Positions 16,949 to 24,941 of a DNA stretch of 39,154 nucleotides are shown piece by piece. The notes under the pieces are model-generated. The model did no database searches. It was not told the origin of the DNA and saw only the letters and a list, made by a program, of their open reading frames with translations. The first letter of the stretch is position 1. Every line of letters starts with the position of its first letter. Source of the stretch: an uncultured Alphaproteobacteria bacterium (GTDB lineage: Bacteria; Pseudomonadota; Alphaproteobacteria; HIMB59; GCA-002718135); contig CACNHT010000013.1 in the NCBI GenBank assembly GCA_902620285.1, positions 1 to 39,154 of the forward strand, given 5' to 3'. The translations under genes and the position numbers were made by a program.

Positions 16949-17608
16949 TTACAATGAAAAAATAGATTGATCTAATAAATTCATTTTTTTAATGCACATT
17001 TGAAAATTATCGTCTAGGTGATAATCTCCTGGAAACCCTATACACTTAATTCCAGCGTTTACGGCAGAGTTACTACTTTCTTCAGTATCTTCTATTGCAA
17101 GACAATCTTCTGGGTGTAAATTTAGTTTATCTAAAGTTACTTTGTATATTTCTGGATGGGGTTTTTCATTTTTAACAAACGATTTGTTGCCGATAAAGTC
17201 AAAATCTTCTTTTGCAATTTGACCAGAAAGACTTTCGAATACTGCAGTGACATTATTTAAAGTTGTAGAAGTTGAGAAAGCAAGTTTAATATTATTATCT
17301 TTTGTATAGTTAATTATTTCATCAACACTTTTTCTTAATTTTTGTTTGTTCTTGATAATAAATGAACTAAAGATTTCTGTTTTTCTATTCCTAATTTGTA
17401 AAGCATTTACATTAGTGTTATTTTTTTCAGCAAAATCTTCTACTCTTTTGGTCCCACCAGATTTTTTTAACAAAATTTTATAGTCTTGCTCATCCCAATA
17501 CCAATCAAGGCCAGCTTCTTTAAAAGCTTCATTAAATGAGTTACGTTGAATATTAGAAGATTCAATAAGTGTTCCAATAGATCCAAATAATATTGCTTTA
17601 TAATCCAT
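16949..17608 (-). CDS. HAD-superfamily protein lacking the catalytic DxD motif
   Basis: A 219-residue protein with the layout of CbbY/beta-phosphoglucomutase-like HAD hydrolases: motif I region at the N-terminus, alpha-helical cap at about 18-90, then the core. Motif I, normally D-x-D-G-T, reads G9-S-I11-G-T13, so both the nucleophile and the acid/base aspartate are missing. The other motifs are intact: S112/T113 (motif II), K149 in NEKPHPEIY (motif III), and E173-D174 (motif IV). I checked the codons GGA TCT ATT GGA ACA on the minus strand, and no single-base frame error explains them. Ordinary phosphatase chemistry seems unlikely. It may bind a sugar phosphate or act as a regulator. It sits between the double NTF2-like gene and the SDR. 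Confidence 0.8.
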   Translation of the reverse strand: MDYKAILFGSIGTLIESSNIQRNSFNEAFKEAGLDWYWDEQDYKILLKKSGGTKRVEDFAEKNNTNVNALQIRNRKTEIFSSFIIKNKQKLRKSVDEIINYTKDNNIKLAFSTSTTLNNVTAVFESLSGQIAKEDFDFIGNKSFVKNEKPHPEIYKVTLDKLNLHPEDCLAIEDTEESSNSAVNAGIKCIGFPGDYHLDDNFQMCIKKMNLLDQSIFSL

Positions 17609-17650
17609 TTTATCCTTTCAATTTTATGGAACAAGAAATCATATAACTTA

Positions 17651-18724
17651 TTATTTTATTGACCCAAGTCCTTTAGAAATATTAATATCTCCAATGTTTC
17701 TCGCTTTGTTAAATTCTTTTATTCTATCAAAAACATTAACACCTATTTGCTGGTAAACATCGAGAAGGTCTACTAAAACCCAATTCTCTCTGATAAGACC
17801 ATTTTCTAATCTCCAAAAATCTAAACTCCGCATTTCTATAATTTGATTTGATGGAGCAATACCCATCCATCCATCTTGAGAAATTGTAGATCGCATATTT
17901 GGCCAACCAGTTTCACAAACATAATCGCCTTCATATATCCAATGTGTTTGCATATCCTGCAACCCCTCATTTTTTAAACTATCATTTGATGAGCCTCCCT
18001 TTCTATCAGGCATTGCACGCAAAAAAGGTATTTGATGCCAATGGCGAAATCCTTCGATACCCCTTGCTGTGCCAATTCCAACTGGTCCGTACCAATTAAA
18101 TCTGGGGTGCCAATATTTATCTAAATTCATAACTTGTGGATTTGGATTACTAGGGTGTAAAACCATATCTCGAAGCATATTTATTACAATGTCAAAATTT
18201 TTTGATCCATCACCTTCTATCTTTAAACCGTCTCCTGTCATAGGAGATGGTGTGCATAAAAAAGATCCTAGCTGAGGACTCATTGGCCATGCATTTGCCT
18301 GCATCATCAATTCAGGTAGATCCCAAATTGATTGCATTTCTATAATTTGATTATTTTCTATTTGGAAAAACTCATGATAACGCATATGAACTAAATTTCC
18401 TGTTGGCGGAATATCTAAAAATGATTTTAAAAAAGTTCCCATATAATTGCCCATAGTGCCTAACCAATCTTTACCTTCAGGTGTTGTGCCTGCCATAACA
18501 ATCATATCTCTTCTTTCAAGATCAGGAATGCTATCTAAAAGGGGATTTATACAATTAGTTAACAATTTATCTAAACCATTAAATGTTCCAAAAGGATAGC
18601 AGAAATGAAACACCGAATTTTCAGAAAAATATTTAACTAGAGAATTTTTTATTGAATTTTTGTTAAAATTTTGAGTAGCTAATTGATAATTTTCAAAATA
18701 TTTTTTTAACTTTTCAGGTTTCAT
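17651..18724 (-). CDS. Double SnoaL/NTF2-like domain protein A
   Basis: A 357-residue protein made of two SnoaL-like (NTF2 fold) halves, roughly 15-140 and 180-345. Marks shared with the protein at 26997-28091 are PDLERRD at 67-73, an MTGDG linker at 162-166, YWHP at 204-207 and WYGPVGIGTARG at 211-222. The stretch LIRENWVLVDLLDVYQQIG closes the second half. SnoaL proteins include polyketide cyclases, hydrolases and many of unknown job that bind small hydrophobic or sugar-like ligands. It follows the MalG-like permease by 5 bases, so it belongs to the sugar importer operon. It has no signal peptide, so it is cytoplasmic. The function is unknown. Confidence 0.75.
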   Translation of the reverse strand: MKPEKLKKYFENYQLATQNFNKNSIKNSLVKYFSENSVFHFCYPFGTFNGLDKLLTNCINPLLDSIPDLERRDMIVMAGTTPEGKDWLGTMGNYMGTFLKSFLDIPPTGNLVHMRYHEFFQIENNQIIEMQSIWDLPELMMQANAWPMSPQLGSFLCTPSPMTGDGLKIEGDGSKNFDIVINMLRDMVLHPSNPNPQVMNLDKYWHPRFNWYGPVGIGTARGIEGFRHWHQIPFLRAMPDRKGGSSNDSLKNEGLQDMQTHWIYEGDYVCETGWPNMRSTISQDGWMGIAPSNQIIEMRSLDFWRLENGLIRENWVLVDLLDVYQQIGVNVFDRIKEFNKARNIGDINISKGLGSIK

Positions 18725-18729
18725 AATTT

Positions 18730-19611
18730 TTAACCTTTAACTGCTCCAGCTGTTAATCCGCTAACAATCTGTCTTTGAAAAAACATTACAAGAAAGAATA
18801 ATGGAGCAGTTGCTGAAACAACGGCAGCTACAGCATACATTACTTTACCTTCTTCCTGTACGGTACCTAAAAAGCTAGCAATTGCTGGGATCATTGTTTC
18901 ATTTTCATCTGAAAGCAACATAGATGTAACTGTAAAATCATTGTAAGCAAGAAGGAAACTAAATAATCCAGTAGTTATTACACCCGGCCACATTATAGGA
19001 ATGATCACATATCTAAATGCTTGAAATCTATTACAGCCATCGCACATAGCGCTTTCATCTAAATCTTTTGGTATATTTAAAAAAAATGAATGTAACATCC
19101 AAAGAGTAAAAGGCTGATTAATTGCAACAAGTACAATTATTGTTGTAGGTAAAATTCCCCAAACATTCCAAGCAAAAAAAGGTTGAAGATATCCTGAAAC
19201 TAAAGTCATATGAGGCATCGCACGAAAAATAAGACCTGCCATTAAAATCCAGAAGGCATATCGATAAGTAGACCTTGCAAGAGCATAGCCTCCTAAAGTT
19301 CCAAATGTAAGAGAAATTAAAACTGTAAAAAATACTACTATGCTTGTGTTAATAACAGCGCGCCAAAATTCCTCTTCTATCCAAGAGCCATAATATCCAT
19401 CAATAGTAAAAAAATTACCTGTTTGTTTTTCAGTATGAAAGCCAAATATTGCATTTGCCCAGTCAGCTTTTGAAAAAAAATCAGCTTGTACTTTAAAAGA
19501 CCCCCACAATGTCCAGATAAAAGGAAACATAGCAACAATCAACCAAAGAGCCACGAATACAAAAGCAATAATTCGAACTGGGGTTAATTTATTTTCAATT
19601 TTTGTATTCAT
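18730..19611 (-). CDS. Sugar ABC importer permease, MalG-type
   Basis: A 293-residue inner-membrane permease of the carbohydrate (CUT1) type. It begins with a helix near 13-33 and WGSFK, typical of MalG-like proteins. It carries the EAA loop DESAMCDGCNRFQAFRYVII in the last third and ends in a helix followed by QRQIVSGLTAGAVKG, the usual MalG-type C-terminus. It starts 6 bases after the MalF-like gene. It works with that protein, the binding protein at 20733-21974 and an ATPase that must be encoded elsewhere, since none is in the operon. Confidence 0.94.
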   Translation of the reverse strand: MNTKIENKLTPVRIIAFVFVALWLIVAMFPFIWTLWGSFKVQADFFSKADWANAIFGFHTEKQTGNFFTIDGYYGSWIEEEFWRAVINTSIVVFFTVLISLTFGTLGGYALARSTYRYAFWILMAGLIFRAMPHMTLVSGYLQPFFAWNVWGILPTTIIVLVAINQPFTLWMLHSFFLNIPKDLDESAMCDGCNRFQAFRYVIIPIMWPGVITTGLFSFLLAYNDFTVTSMLLSDENETMIPAIASFLGTVQEEGKVMYAVAAVVSATAPLFFLVMFFQRQIVSGLTAGAVKG

Positions 19612-19617
19612 AAATTT

Positions 19618-20652
19618 CTAACCCTTATTTTTTTCATTAAAATCTCTCCATGTTCGAATTAGCACTGGCAAAAGTAAAATTCCTACACAAAAAATAGTAA
19701 TCATAGATGTTGCGCCTGCTGCATTATATAGAGGGTAAGCACTTTCACGCAAATGATTCCATATTAACCAGGATATTGAGGTAGCGTGGGCTTCTGCTCT
19801 AAAACTTATTATTGGTTCAAAAACTCTAAAATTATCCATTAAAAGTATTAAAGTTATAAAAATAGCAAGTGGCATTAAATGAGGAATAACGACATGGCGT
19901 GTTCTTTGAAATTTAGATGCACCATCTATAGTTGCTGCCTCAATTGTTTCATGAGGAACTGTTTGAAGACCTGCATAAAAAACAATAAAACTAAACGGCA
20001 TCAAATGCCATATACCATAGACCATCAACATGACCCAGGTAAGCACAGGTGACGCTTTCAAGCTCAGAGAATTATCATTAAATAATTTTTGGAGTGTGGC
20101 TCCAATAACACCATCGCCATCAACCATCCAAAACAATATCAATGAACCAACAAGAGGTGTAACTATCATTGGAAGAAGAGATGCAAAAATTGTTGGACCT
20201 TTTAACAACTTAGGAAGATTATTGACTCCAAGAGCAACTAAAAAACCAAGAAATAAAACAAACGGAGTAACTACAAAGGTGTAAGTAAGAGTAAAGCTAA
20301 GCGCTCTATATAAGGGGTAATTATATATTTTTTTTACAAAAACTATAAAACTATCCGAGCTATTCCAAGCCTCTCCTATTTCATCAAATGCAAAATGCAT
20401 TCTGTTTGAATACGTTTTAAATCCATTAAATTTACCAAGAGGTGCTTTTTCTTTTAACTTCGCGGAAGCTTCAGTATCCACAGATGTTGTCGTCTCACAT
20501 CCAAAAGGATCACAATTTTCTGAAACAATTATTACTTGTTTATGTTCTATATGTAGGGATTGAATAAAAACAGAAACTATAGGTATTGCAATAAATAAAA
20601 ACATTACACTTAATGAAGGAAGGGTAAATAATAAGAATGTGCTGTGCTTCAT
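19618..20652 (-). CDS. Sugar ABC importer permease, MalF-type, with periplasmic insert
   Basis: A 344-residue CUT1-type permease, longer than the roughly 290-310 of many sugar permeases. The N-terminal helix (about 8-30) is followed by a long hydrophilic stretch to about 115 that should face the periplasm. This stretch holds two cysteines, C47 and C52 in CDPFGC, that could form a disulfide. Six or so helices follow, with the EAA loop HETIEAATIDGASKFQRTRH. It is separated from the binding-protein gene by an intergenic palindrome and begins 6 bases before the MalG-like gene. The sugar is unknown. Confidence 0.92.
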   Translation of the reverse strand: MKHSTFLLFTLPSLSVMFLFIAIPIVSVFIQSLHIEHKQVIIVSENCDPFGCETTTSVDTEASAKLKEKAPLGKFNGFKTYSNRMHFAFDEIGEAWNSSDSFIVFVKKIYNYPLYRALSFTLTYTFVVTPFVLFLGFLVALGVNNLPKLLKGPTIFASLLPMIVTPLVGSLILFWMVDGDGVIGATLQKLFNDNSLSLKASPVLTWVMLMVYGIWHLMPFSFIVFYAGLQTVPHETIEAATIDGASKFQRTRHVVIPHLMPLAIFITLILLMDNFRVFEPIISFRAEAHATSISWLIWNHLRESAYPLYNAAGATSMITIFCVGILLLPVLIRTWRDFNEKNKG

Positions 20653-20682
20653 TATGCTATTTTAAATTACATACAAAGATAT

Positions 20683-20710
20683 AAGGGGTTTTCAAATTTG
20701 AAAACCCCTT
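20683..20710 (-). terminator. 28-base perfect palindrome after the sugar-binding-protein gene
   Basis: Arms of 14 bases (AAGGGGTTTTCAAA and its complement) meet without a spacer; the RNA would fold with a short loop in the CAAATTTG centre, giving a GGGG/CCCC stem with flanking A and U. It lies 22 bases past the stop of the binding-protein gene and before the MalF-like start. As in the other importer of this window, it probably trims expression of downstream permeases or protects the binding-protein mRNA. Confidence 0.85.
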
Positions 20711-20732
20711 TTTATTGATTTATATTTATTGA

Positions 20733-21974
20733 CTACAGATAACCTGCGTCTTTAGCAGCTGTTTCGTAAACAGCCTCTACATCACTAAGTGCTTGTTCAG
20801 CACTTTCTGCTCCCTTTAAAAAATCAACTAGCTCTGCACCTAATGCATTGTGCAATAATCCCATTTGAGCAAACATTGGATAAGATTTAGCGCCGCCTTG
20901 AGCAGTTGCAGACACTCCTGCTGCAGCTGGACCAGGTTTAAAACCATCAATTAACCAAATTGCATCATCATTATTAGCAGCAACCATTTCTGAAGTCATA
21001 CCACTTACAAGTGCTGCAAAAGTTGCTTCTGCTTCACTGTCAGACACGTTAGTTGCTATAGTTATTCCATCCCACCATAAAGTTGCTCCTGGTATTGAAC
21101 CACCAGTAACAGTTGGAGCTGCAGATAGAACAGTATTTGAAGTCACCTCAGCTGAAGAACCTTCATTATCTAGTATAACTCCTCCACGAGAACCCCACAT
21201 AAAGCCAATTGCAGCTTGACCAGCTTCCCATAATCCTTGCGTATCATCAGATGCCTGTGTTAAATGATCAGGATGAGCATACTCAACTAGAGCTTTCATT
21301 GTTTCTAGAGCCGCAATACCTTTAGCGTTATTAATAGATGCTTCTGCACTACCTTGATTAAAGAATTCTCCACCATGTGCTAAGTATATAGTATTAAATA
21401 CTTCTCCAACATTCCATCCTACTTTAAGATTCATTACAAGTGGATGCTCCATGATACCAGCTGAACGTATTTTTTCAGCAGCAGAAATTATTTCATCATA
21501 AGTTGCTGGAATTCCATCAACTCCAGCTTTATCTAAAATATCTGTTCTATAATACATGTGCTGAGAATTAGCCATGAATGCTATAGCCATTATTTTACCA
21601 TCAATAGTTATAAGTTGATTAGATTTTAAGTTGCCACCATATTTTTCAACTAGGTCATTTAATGGTCTAACTAGCCCATCATTCATTAACTGAACAAGGG
21701 TAGAGTTAGCTACAATCACTGATGTATACTCTGCTGGATCTGGTGTTTGAGCAGCGTTCATTATTTGGCGCGCTTCAGTAGTATGATTTCGAGTGAATTC
21801 AGAAGCAGATCCTGCACAATTGCTTTCAGCAGAATTTGCTATTGCGTGAATTGCTGGAAAATCACTTGCTAAAATTCGGATAGATTGTCCATTAGGACCA
21901 CAATCAGCCGCAAACAAAGATGAGCTGAAGAATAGTGCTGTTAATCCACCTAAAATTAATTTTTTTAAAAACAT
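20733..21974 (-). CDS. Sugar ABC importer substrate-binding protein, family 1
   Basis: A 413-residue periplasmic protein. The signal peptide MFLKKLILGGLTALFFSSSLFA is cut before ADCG. Mature features of SBP_bac_1 proteins include the TEARQIMNAAQTPDPAEYTS region, RPLNDLVEKYGG, MYYRTDILDKAGVDGIPATY at about 145-165, and a tryptophan-rich IGFMWGSRGG stretch. Its start has a strong Shine-Dalgarno sequence, GGAGGAA, just before the ATG. It is the first gene of the importer operon and is divergent from a LacI-type regulator, which probably responds to the same sugar. The sugar itself cannot be named from sequence. Confidence 0.93.
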   Translation of the reverse strand: MFLKKLILGGLTALFFSSSLFAADCGPNGQSIRILASDFPAIHAIANSAESNCAGSASEFTRNHTTEARQIMNAAQTPDPAEYTSVIVANSTLVQLMNDGLVRPLNDLVEKYGGNLKSNQLITIDGKIMAIAFMANSQHMYYRTDILDKAGVDGIPATYDEIISAAEKIRSAGIMEHPLVMNLKVGWNVGEVFNTIYLAHGGEFFNQGSAEASINNAKGIAALETMKALVEYAHPDHLTQASDDTQGLWEAGQAAIGFMWGSRGGVILDNEGSSAEVTSNTVLSAAPTVTGGSIPGATLWWDGITIATNVSDSEAEATFAALVSGMTSEMVAANNDDAIWLIDGFKPGPAAAGVSATAQGGAKSYPMFAQMGLLHNALGAELVDFLKGAESAEQALSDVEAVYETAAKDAGYL

Positions 21975-22010
21975 GTTTCCTCCATATATTACGTATAAAA
22001 AACAATTTTT

Positions 22011-22020
22011 TTACGCGTAT
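22011..22020. promoter_or_regulatory. Candidate LacI-type operator half-site region
   Basis: TTACGCGTAT contains the perfect palindrome TACGCGTA with a central CG, the kind of core LacI-family regulators often prefer. A related TACGTA lies at 21990-21995, closer to the binding-protein start. Both are in the gap between the lacI-like gene and the importer operon, where autoregulation and sugar control would be expected. Confidence 0.4.
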
Positions 22021-22045
22021 GTATATTACTATAATTATTAAAATG

Positions 22046-22077
22046 ATATTGCATTACTTTGAATTAATATGCAATAT
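22046..22077. promoter_or_regulatory. Inverted repeat upstream of the lacI-like gene
   Basis: Arms ATATTGCAT (22046-22054) and ATGCAATAT (22069-22077) flank 14 bases. The repeat ends 24 bases before the regulator start, in the divergent promoter region. It may be a second regulator site or part of overlapping promoters. Confidence 0.35.
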
Positions 22078-22101
22078 AATGAATAACTTAATAGTGGATA
22101 A

Positions 22102-23106
22102 ATGAACATTCAGAAAGCAAAATTACCAACATCAAGTAGTGTGGCAAAGCTAGCAGGTGTGTCACAATCGGCTGTTTCACGATGCTTTACAAAAGGAGCA
22201 AGCATTTCTAATAGAACAAAATTGAGAGTTATCGAAGCAGCAAAAAAACTAGGATATAAACCACAGTCCTTTTCAACTAATTCTCTGAGTTTAGATGAGG
22301 GAGGTTTAGTTGGTGTTATATTACCATATATTACGAATAGATATTATCCTGAAGTGCTTATCGAATTACATGAAGCTCTAAGAGTATCAGGGTATAGAAT
22401 TTTATTAATTACTACTGATGATGGTGAGGAATTAGATGATAATTTAATTCAACCCTACTTAAAAGAAAAGTTAGTTGCGATTGTTTCAGCAACAAAGCCT
22501 ACTGATGCGTTTGTAGAAAACTGTTTAGCCAAACAAATTCAACTTATTGCATTTAATAGAAATTGGAAAATACCTACACTGAGTTCTGTAGCTTGTGATC
22601 ATAAGTATGGTGGAGAAGCGGCGGCAGAACATTTCGTTAATAATGGGCATACTAAAATAGGAATGGTTGAAGGACCAATTGGATCATTTGTAAGTGAAGA
22701 AAGATGTAAAGGTTTCAAAAACTATTTAAATAATTTAGACAAAATTAAACTGTTTCATGAAAGAGGAAATTTTACATATGAAGGAGGTTTAGATTCAGCA
22801 AAAAAACTTTTAAAAAATAATATTACAGCATTGTTTTGTGCTGATGATATTATGGCTTTTGGTTGTGTTGATTATATTAAAAAAAATACAAAACTTAATA
22901 TACCAGAAGAGATAGAGGTAATTGGATATGATGACATATCTTCAGCAAATTGGCATTCATATAATTTAACAACAATTAGACAACCAGTAAGACAAATGTC
23001 TAAACTTGTAACCCAAATAATAGATGATAACATTAAGGATCCAGAGTTAGAGCCTATCAATCATTTAATTCAGGGTAAATTTATTTATCGAAATACAACT
23101 AGATAG
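22102..23106 (+). CDS. LacI-family transcriptional regulator
   Basis: A 334-residue regulator of standard LacI length. The N-terminal helix-turn-helix lies at about 12-31 (SSSVAKLAGVSQSAVSRCF), followed by the hinge helix region RVIEAAKKLGYKP. The ligand-binding domain follows from residue 65 (GLVGVILPYITNRYYPE) and includes the ACDHKYGGEAAAEHF and IEVIGYDDISSANW blocks typical of sugar-binding LacI members. It is divergent from the sugar importer operon, which it most likely represses in the absence of the sugar or a phosphorylated derivative. The alpha/beta hydrolase gene follows after 3 bases and should be co-transcribed. Confidence 0.94.
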   Translation: MNIQKAKLPTSSSVAKLAGVSQSAVSRCFTKGASISNRTKLRVIEAAKKLGYKPQSFSTNSLSLDEGGLVGVILPYITNRYYPEVLIELHEALRVSGYRILLITTDDGEELDDNLIQPYLKEKLVAIVSATKPTDAFVENCLAKQIQLIAFNRNWKIPTLSSVACDHKYGGEAAAEHFVNNGHTKIGMVEGPIGSFVSEERCKGFKNYLNNLDKIKLFHERGNFTYEGGLDSAKKLLKNNITALFCADDIMAFGCVDYIKKNTKLNIPEEIEVIGYDDISSANWHSYNLTTIRQPVRQMSKLVTQIIDDNIKDPELEPINHLIQGKFIYRNTTR

Positions 23107-23109
23107 AAA

Positions 23110-23802
23110 TTGGGTAAAGTAATTTTAATCCCTGGATACATGTGTAACAAAAACATTTGGGATGCACAAATATCTATTCTAAAAAAAAAATATAGTGTTT
23201 CCATTCCTTCTCTAAAGAATATTGCTACAGTTGATGAAGCTGTACAAAAAATCATAAACAAAAATAAAAAAAAAATTTCTGTTATTGGTTTTTCAATGGG
23301 AGGATTTATTGCAATAAAATTAGCAATCGATTATCCAGAAATATTAGATAAATTAGTTTTAATAGGAACTAATGCAAGAAATATTTCACAAAAAAGAAAG
23401 TTGCTTTTAGAAAAGTCATTAACAACATTAAATAAAAATAACTTCGCAAAATTATTTTATCAAAAAAACTATAGTTCCTATTTTTCTAATAAAGATTTGA
23501 AAAATACATCATACCAAAATACTGTTTATTCAATGGCTAAACAATTAGGATATAAAACTTTTTTAGACCAAACTAATTTGACTCTAAAAAGACCTAATCA
23601 ATTAAATAAACTAGATAAGATTATATCAAAAACTCTTATTATTCGTGGCAAAAACGATAAACTATCCTCTAATATTATGAACAATGAATTAAATAAGAAA
23701 ATAAAATATTCAGTTTATACAGAAATTAAAAATTCTTCTCATTTTGTAATGCTAGAGAAGCCAAAAACTTTTAATAAAATTATTACTAATTTTTTATTTT
23801 AA
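23110..23802 (+). CDS. Alpha/beta-fold hydrolase
   Basis: A 230-residue alpha/beta hydrolase. The nucleophile elbow is GFSMGG with S62; D183 in RGKNDKLS and H211 in NSSHFVMLEKP complete a likely catalytic triad. The first strand VILIPGYMCNK gives an oxyanion-hole region. The start is a TTG at 23110, 4 bases after the stop of the LacI-type gene. No upstream ATG exists in frame, and the next ATG (codon 11) would remove the first strand. The substrate, perhaps an ester or lactone linked to the regulated sugar pathway, is unknown. The gene ends one base before the convergent MetE-like gene. Confidence 0.82.
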   Translation: MGKVILIPGYMCNKNIWDAQISILKKKYSVSIPSLKNIATVDEAVQKIINKNKKKISVIGFSMGGFIAIKLAIDYPEILDKLVLIGTNARNISQKRKLLLEKSLTTLNKNNFAKLFYQKNYSSYFSNKDLKNTSYQNTVYSMAKQLGYKTFLDQTNLTLKRPNQLNKLDKIISKTLIIRGKNDKLSSNIMNNELNKKIKYSVYTEIKNSSHFVMLEKPKTFNKIITNFLF

Positions 23803-23803
23803 A

Positions 23804-24934
23804 TCAAATCGTTTTAGATGCTATTTGAGTGCCCTTAACTAACGAAATTAATTTCTCATAACAAATTTTTTCATCAACTTTTCCAAATCCAGCAAAAGTA
23901 CTAAAACCACAATCTGTACCAGCCATAATTTGCTCCTTTGGTACAAAAGTAGAAAATTGTTTTAACCGATCAGCAACAACTTCCGGGTGTTCAACAAAAT
24001 TTGAAGTAGAATCAATAACACCAGGCACAATAACTTTATCTCGTGGCAATTTGATCTTTTCAAAAACTTTCCATTCATGAGCATGTCTTGGATTAGAAGA
24101 CTCAATTAATAAATATTTACTTTTTGCCTTAAGTACTATTGGTAAAATTTTTTCCAAACCAATATCAAAGGTATGAGGTCCTTCATAATTTCCCCAGCAG
24201 ATATGCATTCTAATTTTGTCTTGTGGAACTGATGCCAGTGAAAGATTAAGAGCTTCAATTTGTTTTTCTGCTCGCAGCAAAAAACTTTTTTCATCTAATT
24301 CTTTAAAATTCATATGCCTTGCTAGGGCTAAATCTGGACAATCAACTTGCAAGAATAAATTATTATAAGTAATTTGTTGATATTCTTCTGCCATAATCAC
24401 ACTAAGCTTACTTAGGTACTCGTCATCATTTTTGTAAAATTTATTTGGTAAAAAAACATTTATGACTCCTGGTGAAGCAGCATTCATAAAGCCCTTAGTA
24501 TGATTATTAGCATTTAATGCAGAAGATAGATTATTTATATCTTTTAAAAGATCATAATTATTTTTAATAGAGAGTTCTCCAGTACAACAGGGTCGGGTAT
24601 AAGTAGGTGTTCCCCCACTTTTAGCAATTTTATCTTTATATTCAGGAAATGCATCTAAGTCAGCTGGCGCTCTTCTTTCACTTTCACCGGAAAAACCATT
24701 AATTCTATCTTTAACATATGTAGCATAACTGATTTTACTCATTTCACCATCACTGACAAAATCAATACCTGTATCAAGTTGTTTTTTGACAATGTCACTT
24801 ACATTTTGTTTTACAACATCATCAAATTCATTTTCACTAAAACTATCTCCCTTATCTTTTGCAAAAAGTAATTCTGATAAAGCTTTAGAACGAGGTAAAC
24901 TTCCTACATGTGTTGTTAAAATTTTCGTGTTCAA
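23804..24934 (-). CDS. Second MetE-like methyltransferase-family protein
   Basis: A 376-residue catalytic-domain-only member of the cobalamin-independent methionine synthase family, of a different subgroup from the one at 10764-11813. It begins TTHVGSLPRSKAL, typical of this subgroup. The zinc-site pattern is H244 and C246 in MHICWGNYEGPH, with C342 in GTDCGFSTF; E278 in LIESSNPRH may be the third ligand. Short proteins of this kind include coenzyme M epoxyalkane transferase relatives and many uncharacterised enzymes. It is last in a three-gene minus-strand operon after a bicupin and a double NTF2-like protein. The zinc thiol-alkyl-transfer scaffold is supported; the substrate is not known. 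Confidence 0.8.
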   Translation of the reverse strand: MNTKILTTHVGSLPRSKALSELLFAKDKGDSFSENEFDDVVKQNVSDIVKKQLDTGIDFVSDGEMSKISYATYVKDRINGFSGESERRAPADLDAFPEYKDKIAKSGGTPTYTRPCCTGELSIKNNYDLLKDINNLSSALNANNHTKGFMNAASPGVINVFLPNKFYKNDDEYLSKLSVIMAEEYQQITYNNLFLQVDCPDLALARHMNFKELDEKSFLLRAEKQIEALNLSLASVPQDKIRMHICWGNYEGPHTFDIGLEKILPIVLKAKSKYLLIESSNPRHAHEWKVFEKIKLPRDKVIVPGVIDSTSNFVEHPEVVADRLKQFSTFVPKEQIMAGTDCGFSTFAGFGKVDEKICYEKLISLVKGTQIASKTI

Positions 24935-24941
24935 TCTTTAG

